From assembly GCF_029836165.1 (NCBI RefSeq), contig NZ_JAOEBG010000001.1, positions 248,001 to 312,000 of the forward strand: a DNA stretch of 64,000 nt, read 5' to 3'. This stretch comes from Pseudomonas sp. GD04091 (GTDB lineage Bacteria > Pseudomonadota > Gammaproteobacteria > Pseudomonadales > Pseudomonadaceae). Below are positions 8,873-17,248 of the stretch, piece by piece (positions within the stretch are counted from its first letter, which is position 1; every line of letters begins with the position of its first letter). A model generated the notes under the pieces. The model worked only from the letters and a program-made list of their open reading frames with translations, was not told where the DNA came from and did no database searches. The position numbers and the translations under genes are program-made.

Positions 8873-8988
8873 CTGTAGGAGCGGCCTTGTGTCGCGATGG
8901 GGCGCGAAGCGGCCCCAGCATCACGACGGTATGCAAAATTGCCGGGGCTGCTGTGCAGCCCATCGCGACACAAGGCCGCGCCTACAGG
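8873..8988. repeat. Paired REP (BIME-like) between response regulator and CpxP-like gene
   Basis: TGTAGGAGCGGCCTTGTGTC begins the left arm at 8874, and its near-complement ending CGCGCCTACA closes the right arm near 8987. Between them lie inner GGGGCTGCTGTGCAGCCC-type hairpin sequences. It separates the regulator from the cpxP-like gene and may act as a transcript boundary or mRNA stabiliser. Confidence 0.8.
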
Positions 8989-9108
8989 ATCCGCACGGCG
9001 GCTACCGCCAACTTTACGCTGTCTTTACCCTCGCCTGACCGCCCTTGACCTTGATCTCCCTAGACTGGGCTCATCCGGTAACCACCGGCCCCTGAAAGGA
9101 GAGACACC

Positions 9109-9525
9109 ATGCGCAAGACCTTGATCGCCCTGATGTTCGCCGCCGCCCTGCCGACCGTGGCCATGGCCATGCCTGAAGGCGGTCCGCGCCATGACGGCCC
9201 GCATCACCGCGGTGACGCGCCTTACGCCCAGCTGGACCTGAGCCGCGACCAGCGCCAGCAGATCGGCAAGCTGATGGGCGAGCAGATGAAGCAGCGCCGC
9301 GACATCACCGAGCGCTACATCGACAAGCTGCCGGCCGCCGAGCAGAAAGCCATGAAGGACGAGCTCAAGGCCAGCCGCGACAAGGCCGAAGGCCAGATCC
9401 GCGCCCTGCTCAAGCCCGAACAGCAGAAGAAGTTCGACGAACTGCAGAAGGAACGCGCCGCACGCAAGGCCGAATGGAAGGAGTTCCAGGCCTGGAAGGC
9501 TGAAAAAGCCGGCAAGGCCCAGTAA
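9109..9525 (+). CDS. CpxP/Spy-family periplasmic protein
   Basis: The 138-residue protein has a signal peptide (RKTLIALMFAAALPTVAMA, cleavage after about residue 20), a His-rich segment (PRHDGPHHRGD), and then an all-helical, highly charged body with the Spy/CpxP pattern (LDLSRDQRQQIGKLMGEQMK, later LKPEQQKKFDELQKE). The usual LTxxQ motif is LSRDQ and LKPEQ here. Spy is a chaperone and CpxP an inhibitor of CpxA, both periplasmic. GGAG lies a good distance before the ATG. It sits between the regulator and the kinase, so it is a natural partner of that kinase. Confidence 0.82.
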   Translation: MRKTLIALMFAAALPTVAMAMPEGGPRHDGPHHRGDAPYAQLDLSRDQRQQIGKLMGEQMKQRRDITERYIDKLPAAEQKAMKDELKASRDKAEGQIRALLKPEQQKKFDELQKERAARKAEWKEFQAWKAEKAGKAQ

Positions 9526-9539
9526 GCTGTCCACCCGAT

Positions 9540-9570
9540 GCCCGGCCCGCCTCACCGCGGGCCGGGCTTT
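9540..9570 (+). terminator. Intrinsic terminator or attenuator between CpxP-like and kinase genes
   Basis: A perfect 11-bp GC stem, GCCCGGCCCGC (9540-9550) and GCGGGCCGGGC (9557-9567), with a six-base loop, is followed by TTT and a weak U-rich stretch. It lies inside the operon, 15 bases after the CpxP-like stop and 25 bases before the kinase start, so it probably lowers kinase expression and does not isolate it. Confidence 0.7.
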
Positions 9571-9594
9571 CGCCATTTTCTGGAGGTGCTCGTC

Positions 9595-10926
9595 TTGCGT
9601 TCACTGTTCTGGCGCATCCTGGCCAGTTTCTGGCTGGCCATCGCCCTGGTCGCCGGGCTGTCGATCCTGCTCGGGCACATGCTCAACCAGGACACCTGGA
9701 TCCTCAGTCGTCACCCAGGCCTGAACAACCTGGCCAGCCACTGGGCCCAGCACTATGAACAGGAAGGGCTGGAGTCGTCGCAACGCTTCCTCGAAAGACG
9801 CAAGCAACGCTACAAGATCGACGTGCAGGTGCTCGACGACAGCGGCGACGCCGTGGTGCCCGGCACCTTTCCGCGCCGCGCAGCCGCCTTCGAGGCCCGC
9901 CAGCACAACGACGAGCGCCGCCTGCCCTGGCGCCGCCTGACCGAGGAGTACACCAGCCCCGGCAGCGGCGAGACCTACCTGCTGATCTACCGCATCCCCC
10001 ACCCGGAACTGGCGGCCTGGCATCGCGAAAGCCTGATCTGGCCGCTCAGCGCCCTGGGGATAGCGCTGGTGGTGCTGACCCTGTTCAGCCTGCTGGTCAC
10101 CCTGTCGATCACCCGCCCGCTCAGCCGTCTGCGCGGTGCCGTGCATGATCTGGGGCAGACCAGCTACCAGCAGAACAGCCTGGCGCGCCTGGCCGTGCGC
10201 CGCGACGAGTTCGGCGTGCTGGCCAACGACTTCAACAAGATGGGCGCGCGCCTGCAGAGCCTGATCGGCAGCCAGCGCCAGTTGCTGCGCGATGTCTCCC
10301 ACGAACTGCGCTCACCGCTGGCGCGCCTGCGCATCGCCCTGGCCCTGGCCGAGCGCGCCGAACCGGAGCAGCGCCAGGCGTTGTGGCCGCGCCTGACCCG
10401 CGAGTGCGACCGCCTGGAAGACCTGATCAGCGAGATTCTGGTGCTGGCCCGGGTCGATGCCGAACAGGCCCATGCCGAACCTGTGGACCTCAATGCCTTG
10501 CTTGGCGGCGTGCGCAAGGACGCCCAGCTGGCCGCGCCCGAGCAGGAGGTGCGACTGGAAATGCAACCCGGGCTGACCTTGCAGGGCTGGCCGACCTTGA
10601 TCGAGCGGGCGCTGGACAATCTGCTGCGCAATGCCCTGCGCTTCAATCCGGCAGGACAGCCGATCGAGGTGCATGCCCGCCGTGAGCAGGAGCGCGTCGT
10701 GCTGAGCGTGCGCGACCATGGGCCAGGCGTGGCGGCGCAGCACCTGGCGCAGCTGGGCGAACCGTTCTTCCGGGCGCCAGGGCAGGAGACGCCGGGGCAC
10801 GGGCTGGGGCTGGCGATAGCGCGCAAGGCGGCGGAGCGCCATGGCGGCAGCCTGGTGCTGGGCAATCATCCGCTGGGCGGGTTCATCGCGACGCTGGAGA
10901 TTCCCTGCAACATCAGTGTTGGCTGA
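9595..10926 (+). CDS. CpxA-like sensor histidine kinase
   Basis: The 443-residue kinase has a transmembrane segment near the N terminus (residues 3-28), a periplasmic sensor region of about 120 residues, a second membrane segment and HAMP domain (about 148-225), and the H-box DVSHELRSPLARLR with phosphorylated His236. An N-box (ALDNLLRNALRFNPAGQP) and G-boxes (DHGPGV, GHGLGLAIARKAAERHGG) complete the ATPase domain. The start is a TTG at 9595, chosen because GGAGG lies eight bases upstream; the in-frame GTG at 9586 overlaps that ribosome site, and the ATG at 9538 would lie within the hairpin. It should phosphorylate the regulator encoded at 8180. Confidence 0.85.
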   Translation: MRSLFWRILASFWLAIALVAGLSILLGHMLNQDTWILSRHPGLNNLASHWAQHYEQEGLESSQRFLERRKQRYKIDVQVLDDSGDAVVPGTFPRRAAAFEARQHNDERRLPWRRLTEEYTSPGSGETYLLIYRIPHPELAAWHRESLIWPLSALGIALVVLTLFSLLVTLSITRPLSRLRGAVHDLGQTSYQQNSLARLAVRRDEFGVLANDFNKMGARLQSLIGSQRQLLRDVSHELRSPLARLRIALALAERAEPEQRQALWPRLTRECDRLEDLISEILVLARVDAEQAHAEPVDLNALLGGVRKDAQLAAPEQEVRLEMQPGLTLQGWPTLIERALDNLLRNALRFNPAGQPIEVHARREQERVVLSVRDHGPGVAAQHLAQLGEPFFRAPGQETPGHGLGLAIARKAAERHGGSLVLGNHPLGGFIATLEIPCNISVG

Positions 10927-10929
10927 CAG

Positions 10930-11048
10930 ATCGCGGGGCTGCTGCGCAGCCCTTTCGCCGGCAAACCGGCTCCAACAATAGAGACCTTGAGACGTCCACA
11001 GCACCTGTGGGAGCCGGCTTGCCGGCGAAAGGGCCGCAAAGCGGCCCC
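10930..11048. repeat. Paired REP element after kinase gene
   Basis: Two oppositely oriented REP copies (CCGGCAAACCGGCTCC on the left, GGGAGCCGGCTTGCCGGCGA on the right), each with a flanking GGGGC(T/C)GC hairpin, fill the gap between the kinase and the nitroreductase genes. Confidence 0.8.
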
Positions 11049-11053
11049 GATAC

Positions 11054-11611
11054 TCACTTGCCCCAAGCGCTGACGTACTGAGCCGTCTCCAGGACCGGCG
11101 CCGTGCGCGGCTCGCCCATCGGCGTGCCGACATACAGGTAGCCGATCACCTCTTCGTTCGCCTCCAGACCCAGGCCCTTGTGCACATGGGCATCGAACGC
11201 CATGTCGCCAGTGCGCCACACCGCGCCGATCCCCTGGGCGTGGGCGGCGATCAGGATGCCATGGGCGGCGCAGCCGGCGGCCAGGCGCTGTTCGATCTTC
11301 GGCACCTTGAAATGCTCCTGCAGCCTGGCGATCACCACGATCAGCAACGGCGCCCGCAGCGGCATCGCACGGGCCTTGTCCAGCGCAGCCTGGTTGGCAT
11401 CGCCCTTGGCCTGAACGGCTTCGGCGAACAGCTCACCGAGCTTGTCGCGAGCCGCGCCCTCGATGGTCAGGAAGCGCCAGGGACGCAGTTGGCCATGATC
11501 CGGCGCGCGCAGCGCGGCCTGGAACAACGCCTCGCGCTGAGCGGCATTGGGCGCCGGGTCGGTCAGGCGTGGCACGGAAACACGGTTGAGCAATGCGTCG
11601 AGAGCCTCCAT
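11054..11611 (-). CDS. NAD(P)H nitroreductase, YdjA-like
   Basis: The 185-residue flavoprotein matches the small YdjA branch of the nitroreductase family. It has RAPDHGQLRPWRFLTIEG for FMN binding near the N terminus, AAGCAAHGILIAAHAQGIGAVWRTG in the middle, and GYLYVGTPMGEP at the end, a typical GxxxGxP turn. These proteins are FMN-dependent homodimers; the physiological substrate is unknown. It is monocistronic and converges with the kinase operon across REP elements. Confidence 0.85.
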   Translation of the reverse strand: MEALDALLNRVSVPRLTDPAPNAAQREALFQAALRAPDHGQLRPWRFLTIEGAARDKLGELFAEAVQAKGDANQAALDKARAMPLRAPLLIVVIARLQEHFKVPKIEQRLAAGCAAHGILIAAHAQGIGAVWRTGDMAFDAHVHKGLGLEANEEVIGYLYVGTPMGEPRTAPVLETAQYVSAWGK

Positions 11612-11654
11612 CGGCTACCCTCCTGGCAGATTGAAAGTGCCGCCATTCTCGGCG

Positions 11655-11760
11655 GCAAGCCGCCGAGCTGCAAGTTACACGCTGCAAGCCACAGGAAAAT
11701 GCCGCCCTTGCACGACTCGCTCGTCTTGTCGCTTGCAGCTTGAAGCGCATGGCTTGAGAA
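11655..11760. repeat. Species-type GCTTGCAGCTTGAAGC repeat
   Basis: Segments GAGCTGCAAGTTACACGCTG near 11667 and its inverted counterpart CGCTTGCAGCTTGAAGCGCA near 11730 form an interspersed repeat of the GCTTGCAGCTTGAAGC type. Shorter copies follow plpD at 20676-20693. No coding content was seen. Confidence 0.55.
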
Positions 11761-11795
11761 TGGCGCCCTTTCCGTAGCGAGTCAGAGCAGATCAC

Positions 11796-13250
11796 ATGGC
11801 GTTGCCGACCTTAAGGATCATTGGTTTCATCATCGGCATCTTCCTGATCACCCTGGCGGTGAGCATGGTGGTGCCCATGGCGACCCTGGTGATCTTCGAG
11901 CGCACCAGCGACATGCCATCGTTCCTCTGGTCGAGCCTGATCACCTTCATCGCCGGGCTGGGCCTGGTGGTGCCAGGCCGCCCCGAGCACGTGCACCTGC
12001 GGCCCCGCGACATGTACCTGCTGACCGTCAGCAGCTGGCTGGTGGTCTGTGTGTTCGCCGCCCTGCCCTTCCTGCTCACCCAGCACATCAGCTACACCGA
12101 CGCCTTCTTCGAAAGCATGTCCGGTATCACCGCCACCGGCGCCACCGTGCTCAGCGGGCTGGACAACATGTCCCCGGGCATCCTGATGTGGCGCTCGATG
12201 CTGCACTGGCTGGGCGGCATCGGCTTCATCGGCATGGCGGTGGCGATCCTGCCACTGCTGCGCATCGGTGGCATGCGCCTGTTCCAGACCGAGTCCTCCG
12301 ATCGCTCGGAAAAGGTGATGCCACGCTCGCACATGGTGGCCAAGTCGATCGTGGCGGTGTACGTAGGCATCACCGTGTTCGGCAGCCTGGCCTTCTGGTG
12401 GGCCGGGATGAGCCCGTTCGACGCGATCAACCATGCCATGTCGGCGATCTCCACCGGTGGTTTCTCCACCTCCGACCAGTCGCTGGCCAAGTGGGACATT
12501 CCGGCGGTGCACTGGGTCGCGGTGGTGGTGATGATCATGGGCAGTGTGCCCTTCACCCTGTACGTGGCCACCCTGCGCGGCCACCGCAAGGCGCTGATCA
12601 AAGACCAGCAGGTGCAGGGCCTGCTCGCCATGCTGGTGGGTACCTGGCTGGTGCTCGGCACCTGGTACTGGGCGACCACCAACATGCACTGGCTCGACGC
12701 CTTGCGCCACGTGGCGCTGAACGTCACCTCGGTGGTCACCACCACGGGCTTCGCCCTGGGCGACTACAGCATTTGGGGCAACTTCTCGCTGATGCTGTTC
12801 TTCTACCTCGGTTTCGTCGGCGGCTGCTCCGGTTCCACGGCGGGCGGCATCAAGATCTTCCGCTTCCAGGTCGCCTACATCCTGCTCAAGGCCAACCTCA
12901 ATCAGCTGATCCACCCTCGGGCGGTGATCAAGCAGAAGTACAATGGCCATCGCCTCGACGAAGAGATCGTGCGCTCGATCCTGACCTTCTCGTTCTTCTT
13001 CGCCTTCACCATCTGCATCATCGCCCTGCTGCTCTCATTGCTGGGCGTGGACTGGATGACCGCGCTGACCGGCGCCGCCGGCACGGTTTCGGGCGTGGGG
13101 CCGGGACTTGGCGAGGTGATCGGCCCGGCCGGCAACTACGCCAGCCTGCCGGACGCCGCCAAGTGGATCCTCGCCGGTGGCATGCTGCTGGGCCGCCTGG
13201 AGATCATCACGGTGCTGGTGTTGTGCATGCCAGCGTTCTGGCGTCACTGA
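11796..13250 (+). CDS. trkH: TrkH-family potassium uptake channel subunit
   Basis: The 484-residue protein has the four membrane-pore-membrane repeats of the Trk/Ktr family: SGITATGATVL, SAISTGGFSTSD, SVVTTTGFALGD and AAGTVSGVGPGLGEV. Each has the selectivity-filter glycine. GGCSGSTAGGIKIFRF is a further family motif. In the cell it works with cytoplasmic TrkA, which is not in this window. Its 3' end overlaps the converging AraC gene by 44 bases. The start ATG is at 11796; the beginning MALPTLRIIGFIIGIFLITL is the usual one. Confidence 0.93.
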   Translation: MALPTLRIIGFIIGIFLITLAVSMVVPMATLVIFERTSDMPSFLWSSLITFIAGLGLVVPGRPEHVHLRPRDMYLLTVSSWLVVCVFAALPFLLTQHISYTDAFFESMSGITATGATVLSGLDNMSPGILMWRSMLHWLGGIGFIGMAVAILPLLRIGGMRLFQTESSDRSEKVMPRSHMVAKSIVAVYVGITVFGSLAFWWAGMSPFDAINHAMSAISTGGFSTSDQSLAKWDIPAVHWVAVVVMIMGSVPFTLYVATLRGHRKALIKDQQVQGLLAMLVGTWLVLGTWYWATTNMHWLDALRHVALNVTSVVTTTGFALGDYSIWGNFSLMLFFYLGFVGGCSGSTAGGIKIFRFQVAYILLKANLNQLIHPRAVIKQKYNGHRLDEEIVRSILTFSFFFAFTICIIALLLSLLGVDWMTALTGAAGTVSGVGPGLGEVIGPAGNYASLPDAAKWILAGGMLLGRLEIITVLVLCMPAFWRH

Positions 13251-14253
13251 CCGCCAGCCGCGCGCGGTACTCACTCGGGGTGGCGTCGAACCAGCGGCGG
13301 AACGCCCGGTAGAAGTTGCTCGGGTCGGCGAAGCCCAGCAGGTAGGCGGTTTCCAGCAAGGTGGTGCCAGGCTGGGCGAGGTACTGCTCGGCCAGTTCCC
13401 GGCGGGTATCGTCAAGCAGCGTCTGGAAGCTGGTGCCCTCGTCCTGCAGGCGCCGCTGCAAGGTGCGCTGGGACAGGTGCAGGGCCTGGGCCACGGTTTC
13501 GCGCTTGGGCTCGCCCTGCGGCAGCACACGGCACAGCACCTGCCGTACCCGGTGAGTCACGCGGCTCTCCGAAAATCGCGCCAGGTATTCCCCGGCAAAT
13601 CGATCGTGCAGCACCGCCATCGCCTCGTTCGCGGTAGGCAGCGGTGCCTCCATGTCGGCGCGCTCGAACACCAGCGCGTCATGGGGGGCGCCGAACTGCA
13701 GAGGCGCATGGAAAGCCATCCTGTAGGGCTCGACATGCTTCGGTTGCCCGCCCTGGATCAGCACTCGGCGCGGCTGGATCGGCCGCCCGCTGAGCCAGGT
13801 GCACAGCGCCAGCGCGCAGGCCAGCGAGGCCTCGGCGCTGTGCCGGGTGGGTGGCAGATGGTCGCCATGCACGGTCAGCACCAGCGCGTAGCCGTCGGGC
13901 TCGCGGCGAAAACTGAGGTCCGCACTTTCGGCGATGATCCGCTGATAGCGCACCAGCCGCTCGAAACCTTCGGCCAGGGTGCGGCTGGACATCAGCGCGT
14001 ACCCCACCACGTGAAACGAAGCCGGGCGCACCACGCGCGCCATGTTCAGGCCGATGGCTTCATTACCCGAAAGATCGACCGCCAGCTGCCACAACCGAGT
14101 CATGGCATCCTGGGGAAAACGTGCATCGGGGTCGTCCAGCGCGGCGAAATCGAGCCCCAGTTGCTTGAACATGGCCGGGCAATCGAGCCCTTCCAGTTCG
14201 AGTGCCTTGACGATCCCTGATGCCCAGCTGGCTGACGTGGTTCTCTCGCTCAT
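13207..14253 (-). CDS. AraC-family regulator with N-terminal arabinose-binding-type domain (OruR-like)
   Basis: The 348-residue protein has an N-terminal PF12625-type domain (FPQDAMTRLWQLAVDLSGNE, VGYALMSSRTLAEGFERLVR) and a C-terminal double helix-turn-helix (about residues 245-335: VAQALHLSQRTLQRRLQDEG and LLETAYLLGFADPSNFYRAF). This is the layout of OruR/ArgR-type regulators of amino acid or lipid use; the actual target is unknown. The start at 14253 is preferred over an upstream in-frame ATG because homology begins here and AAGAAG precedes it. Its last 44 bases overlap the end of trkH on the other strand. Confidence 0.85.
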   Translation of the reverse strand: MSERTTSASWASGIVKALELEGLDCPAMFKQLGLDFAALDDPDARFPQDAMTRLWQLAVDLSGNEAIGLNMARVVRPASFHVVGYALMSSRTLAEGFERLVRYQRIIAESADLSFRREPDGYALVLTVHGDHLPPTRHSAEASLACALALCTWLSGRPIQPRRVLIQGGQPKHVEPYRMAFHAPLQFGAPHDALVFERADMEAPLPTANEAMAVLHDRFAGEYLARFSESRVTHRVRQVLCRVLPQGEPKRETVAQALHLSQRTLQRRLQDEGTSFQTLLDDTRRELAEQYLAQPGTTLLETAYLLGFADPSNFYRAFRRWFDATPSEYRARLAVSDARTLACTTPAP

Positions 14254-14407
14254 GACAGGCTTCTTATGCTGACCGCTCCTGCGGTGAATCGAAAGGATAG
14301 TCAATTGGCGCTTATTGTCACTGGCCATCTGCCGCCTTGACCCTAGACTCGATTCAGGCTCCACGCCGTGTATCCTGTTGCAACACCCGCAGATCCGGAA
14401 GCCCGCC

Positions 14408-14719
14408 ATGACCAGCACAGCGCAGTTCCGCAGTTTTGCCGAGTTCTACCCCTACTACCTGGGCGAGCACAGCAACCCGACGTGCCGACGCCTGCATTTC
14501 ATCGGCACCAGCCTGGTCATCGCCCTGCTCGCCTACAGCATCGGCAGCGGCAAGTGGCTGTTGCTGCTGGCCGTGCCATTGGCAGGCTATGGCTTCGCCT
14601 GGGTCGGGCATTTCTTCTTCGAGAAGAACCGCCCGGCCACCTTCACCCACCCCTGGTACAGCCTGATCGGCGATTTCGCGATGTTCCGCGACATCCTGCG
14701 GGGCCGCATCAGCCTCTGA
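14408..14719 (+). CDS. Mpo1-like protein (DUF962 family)
   Basis: The 103-residue membrane protein has FAEFYPYYLGEHSNPTCRRLHFIGTSLV with the conserved histidines of the Mpo1/YGL010w family, two hydrophobic segments, and FFFEKNRPATFTHPWYSLIGDF, the other family hallmark. Yeast Mpo1 is an Fe(II)-dependent dioxygenase acting on 2-hydroxy fatty acids; bacterial members are little studied, so the reaction here is inferred. The next gene in the same direction is an HD-domain protein, 102 bases downstream. Confidence 0.83.
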   Translation: MTSTAQFRSFAEFYPYYLGEHSNPTCRRLHFIGTSLVIALLAYSIGSGKWLLLLAVPLAGYGFAWVGHFFFEKNRPATFTHPWYSLIGDFAMFRDILRGRISL

Positions 14720-14821
14720 ATCGGCCTGCAAGGCCAGGTTCGCGTCCCACCTGGCCACTGCCAAAGCCCCCGTCCTGGCCAACACTGCCGGTATGCTCCC
14801 GACACGAGTGGCCTCGACGCG

Positions 14822-15406
14822 ATGAACAAGCAAGCGAACTTCAGCCACATGCGCGATGGCACCGCCCACGACTGGGCGATCATCGCCGACGACTTCCGCG
14901 CCTACGCCCGCCAGCTGCCGCAGCGCATCCTTGCGCACCTGCGCCTGCTCGATGGCGACTTCGGCGGCTTTCCCATCGATCGCCTGAGCCATTCCCTGCA
15001 GACCGCCACCCGCGCCTACCGCGACGGTCGCGACGAGGAATACGTGGTCTGCGCCCTGCTGCACGACATCGGCGATACGCTGGGCAGCTACAACCATCCG
15101 GATATCGCCGCGGCGATCCTCAAACCCTTCGTCAGCGCCGAAAACCTGTGGATGATCGAGAAGCACGGGATCTTCCAGGGCTATTACTTCTTCCACCACC
15201 TGGGCATGGACCGGCACCTGCGCGAGCAATTCAGCGACCATCCCCAGTACCAGCGGACCATCGAATTCTGTGCACGTTACGATGCAGCGGCGTTCGACCC
15301 GGCTTACCCGAACCTGCCACTGTCGTTCTTCGAGCCGATGATGGAGCGGGTGTTCGCCCAGCCCAGGCAGTCGATCTACAAGGCGGCACTGGAAGAGTCA
15401 GCCTGA
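14822..15406 (+). CDS. HD-domain protein, possible dinuclear metal enzyme
   Basis: The 194-residue protein has His57 (RLSHSLQTATRAY), the HD pair His81-Asp82 (CALLHDIGDTLG), His92, His115 (IEKHGIFQGYYFFHH) and Asp154. That H...HD...H...H...D order can hold two metals, and the 24-residue spacing from His57 to His81 equals that remembered for the diiron oxygenase PhnZ. It could therefore be an MIOX/PhnZ-like oxygenase or a phosphohydrolase. It is small and cytosolic with no signal peptide. It follows the Mpo1-like gene and converges with the LpxH-like gene. Confidence 0.75.
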   Translation: MNKQANFSHMRDGTAHDWAIIADDFRAYARQLPQRILAHLRLLDGDFGGFPIDRLSHSLQTATRAYRDGRDEEYVVCALLHDIGDTLGSYNHPDIAAAILKPFVSAENLWMIEKHGIFQGYYFFHHLGMDRHLREQFSDHPQYQRTIEFCARYDAAAFDPAYPNLPLSFFEPMMERVFAQPRQSIYKAALEESA

Positions 15407-15444
15407 CGAGGCGCTGACCTGCCGATGATGGCGCCATCGAAGCA

Positions 15445-16260
15445 TCAGGCCGGTTCGCTCACCTGCGCCAGTTGCCGTGCAGCCTCCCTGGCTTGCGCGT
15501 CGGCGAACCGGTACAGCTCGATCTGCCCGTCCCAGTGCTCGATCAGCGCCGTGCACGACTCGACCCAGTCGCCACAGTTGAGGTACTCCACCTCGCCCAC
15601 CTGGCGGATCTCGGCGTGGTGAATGTGCCCGCACACCACGCCCTGGAAGCCACGCCGGGTGCATTCATGGGCGATGGCGTCCTCGAAGTCGCTGATGAAG
15701 TTCACCGCGCCCTTGACCTTGTGCTTCAGGTACGCCGACAGCGACCAGTAGCCATAGCCATAGCGGGCACGCCAATGGTTGAGCCAGCGGTTGAGCACCA
15801 GGGTGAACTCGTAGGCGCGGTCGCCCAGGAAGGCCAGCCAACGGTGGTAGCGGGTGATCACATCGAACTGGTCGCCGTGGATCACCAGGAGGCGCCGGCC
15901 GTCGGCGGTCAGGTGCTCGGCCTCGTCGACCAAGTGGATGTTGCCAAGGATCAGTTTCGAATAGCGACGCAGGAACTCGTCATGATTGCCGGTGACGTAG
16001 ATCACCTCGGTACCACGCTTGCTCATGGTCAACAGGCGGCGGATGACGTTGGTATGGGCCTGGGGCCAGTAGATGCCGCCGCGCAGTTTCCAGCCATCGA
16101 TGATGTCGCCGACCAGGTAGATGCGGTCCGCCTGGTAGCCCTTGAGAAAATGCGACAGGTGCTCGGCCTGGCAATCGCGGGTGCCCAGGTGCACATCGGA
16201 GATCCACAAGGTACGTACCCGCTGCTTGCGGGACGGGCGAAGGGGTTCGGCTTGGCTCAT
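15445..16260 (-). CDS. LpxH-like calcineurin-type metallophosphoesterase (UDP-2,3-diacylglucosamine hydrolase family)
   Basis: The 271-residue protein has the calcineurin-like metal motifs in order: WISDVHLG, VGDIIDGW, GNHDEFL, VIHGDQFD and GHIHHAEI. An insertion of about 80 residues with many Trp and Tyr (LAFLGDRAYEFTLVLNRWLN onward) forms the cap. This is the LpxH2-type cluster often annotated as a UDP-2,3-diacylglucosamine diphosphatase family protein. Whether it acts in lipid A synthesis or on another lipid is uncertain. The frame stays open far upstream, but MSQAEPLRPSRKQRVRTLWI at 16260 is the proper start. It is divergent from the AraC gene at 16396. Confidence 0.85.
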   Translation of the reverse strand: MSQAEPLRPSRKQRVRTLWISDVHLGTRDCQAEHLSHFLKGYQADRIYLVGDIIDGWKLRGGIYWPQAHTNVIRRLLTMSKRGTEVIYVTGNHDEFLRRYSKLILGNIHLVDEAEHLTADGRRLLVIHGDQFDVITRYHRWLAFLGDRAYEFTLVLNRWLNHWRARYGYGYWSLSAYLKHKVKGAVNFISDFEDAIAHECTRRGFQGVVCGHIHHAEIRQVGEVEYLNCGDWVESCTALIEHWDGQIELYRFADAQAREAARQLAQVSEPA

Positions 16261-16395
16261 GGGCAGGCTCCGGCGCTGTTTGCTGGAGACTGGCAGGCGC
16301 AGGTGACAGGTTGGTGGCAGTCCGATGACCATCCTGTACCGGCGGCGCGCCCGGCACAGGGTGTACACTGCTCCCCTGCCTCGCGAGGACTCACC

Positions 16396-17163
16396 ATGAC
16401 CACCGGCCCATTGCTGTCGCTGCGCCGCTATCGCCACGACCTGATCGCCCACAGCCACGACCACCCGCAGTTGGTGTTCGGCCTGGGCGGACGCCTGGAC
16501 TTCGAGGTCGATGGTCGCGGCGGACAGGTCGACCGCCAGGACCTGATGGTGGTGCCGGCCGGTGCCCATCACGCCTGTGGCAGCCCTGGCGGCAGTCGTT
16601 GCCTGGTGCTGGATGTCCCGGGCGAGCCGTGGCTCGCCGAGTATCTGGGTGAGCACGCCGACGACAGCCGTCGCCTGCTCGATCGCCCCGGCACGCTGGC
16701 CCTGGACAGTCGTCAGCAACAATTGGTGGACTGGCTGGCCGCAAGCCCGGTAGACGACCCGCTGATCGCCCGGCAAGGTGCCGTGCTGCTGCTGGCCAGC
16801 CTCAACGCACGGGCCGGCGCCCCGGTACAGGCCAGCAGGCGCCTGCCCTACGCCGCCTTCGATCGGCATATCGAGCAATGCGCCGCCTACCCGCTGCAGG
16901 TGGCTGACCTGGCGCGACTGGCCGGGCTGTCCAGCGCGCGCCTGCACGCCCGGTTCGTCGACGAGACCGGGATGACCCCCATGGATTACATCCGCCAGCG
17001 GCGACTGTCGATGGCGCGGCAGCTGTTGCGCGAGAGCCTGCTGCCGGTGGGCGAGATCGCCGCGCGCGTGGGGTATGGCTCGCAGAGCGCCTTCAGCGCG
17101 GCGATGCTGCGGGCGTTCGGTTGCACGCCGCTGGCGTTGCGGCGCGAGTCTGCCGACAACTGA
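16396..17163 (+). CDS. AraC-family regulator with N-terminal cupin domain
   Basis: The 255-residue protein has a cupin-like sensor (residues 15-85, HSHDHPQLVFGLGGRLDFEV and VVPAGAHHACG) and a C-terminal AraC domain (about 155-250: LARLAGLSSARLHARFVDET and IAARVGYGSQSAFSAAMLRA). It is short for the family, with few residues between the domains. TACACT at about 16367 is a plausible -10 box. The EamA transporter gene follows in the same direction after 85 bases and is the likely target. Confidence 0.85.
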   Translation: MTTGPLLSLRRYRHDLIAHSHDHPQLVFGLGGRLDFEVDGRGGQVDRQDLMVVPAGAHHACGSPGGSRCLVLDVPGEPWLAEYLGEHADDSRRLLDRPGTLALDSRQQQLVDWLAASPVDDPLIARQGAVLLLASLNARAGAPVQASRRLPYAAFDRHIEQCAAYPLQVADLARLAGLSSARLHARFVDETGMTPMDYIRQRRLSMARQLLRESLLPVGEIAARVGYGSQSAFSAAMLRAFGCTPLALRRESADN

Positions 17164-17248
17164 CGCTAGGTGGGCGACAGACACGCACGGAGCGGGCTCT
17201 TACACTGACGGTCAAGATCTTCTCTGCCTGTGAATGCAAAGGACCACC

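Noticed and set aside
16261..17184. Upstream extension of the LpxH-like protein over the AraC gene
   Set aside because: Homology starts at 16260 and the extra frame is antisense to a clear AraC regulator.
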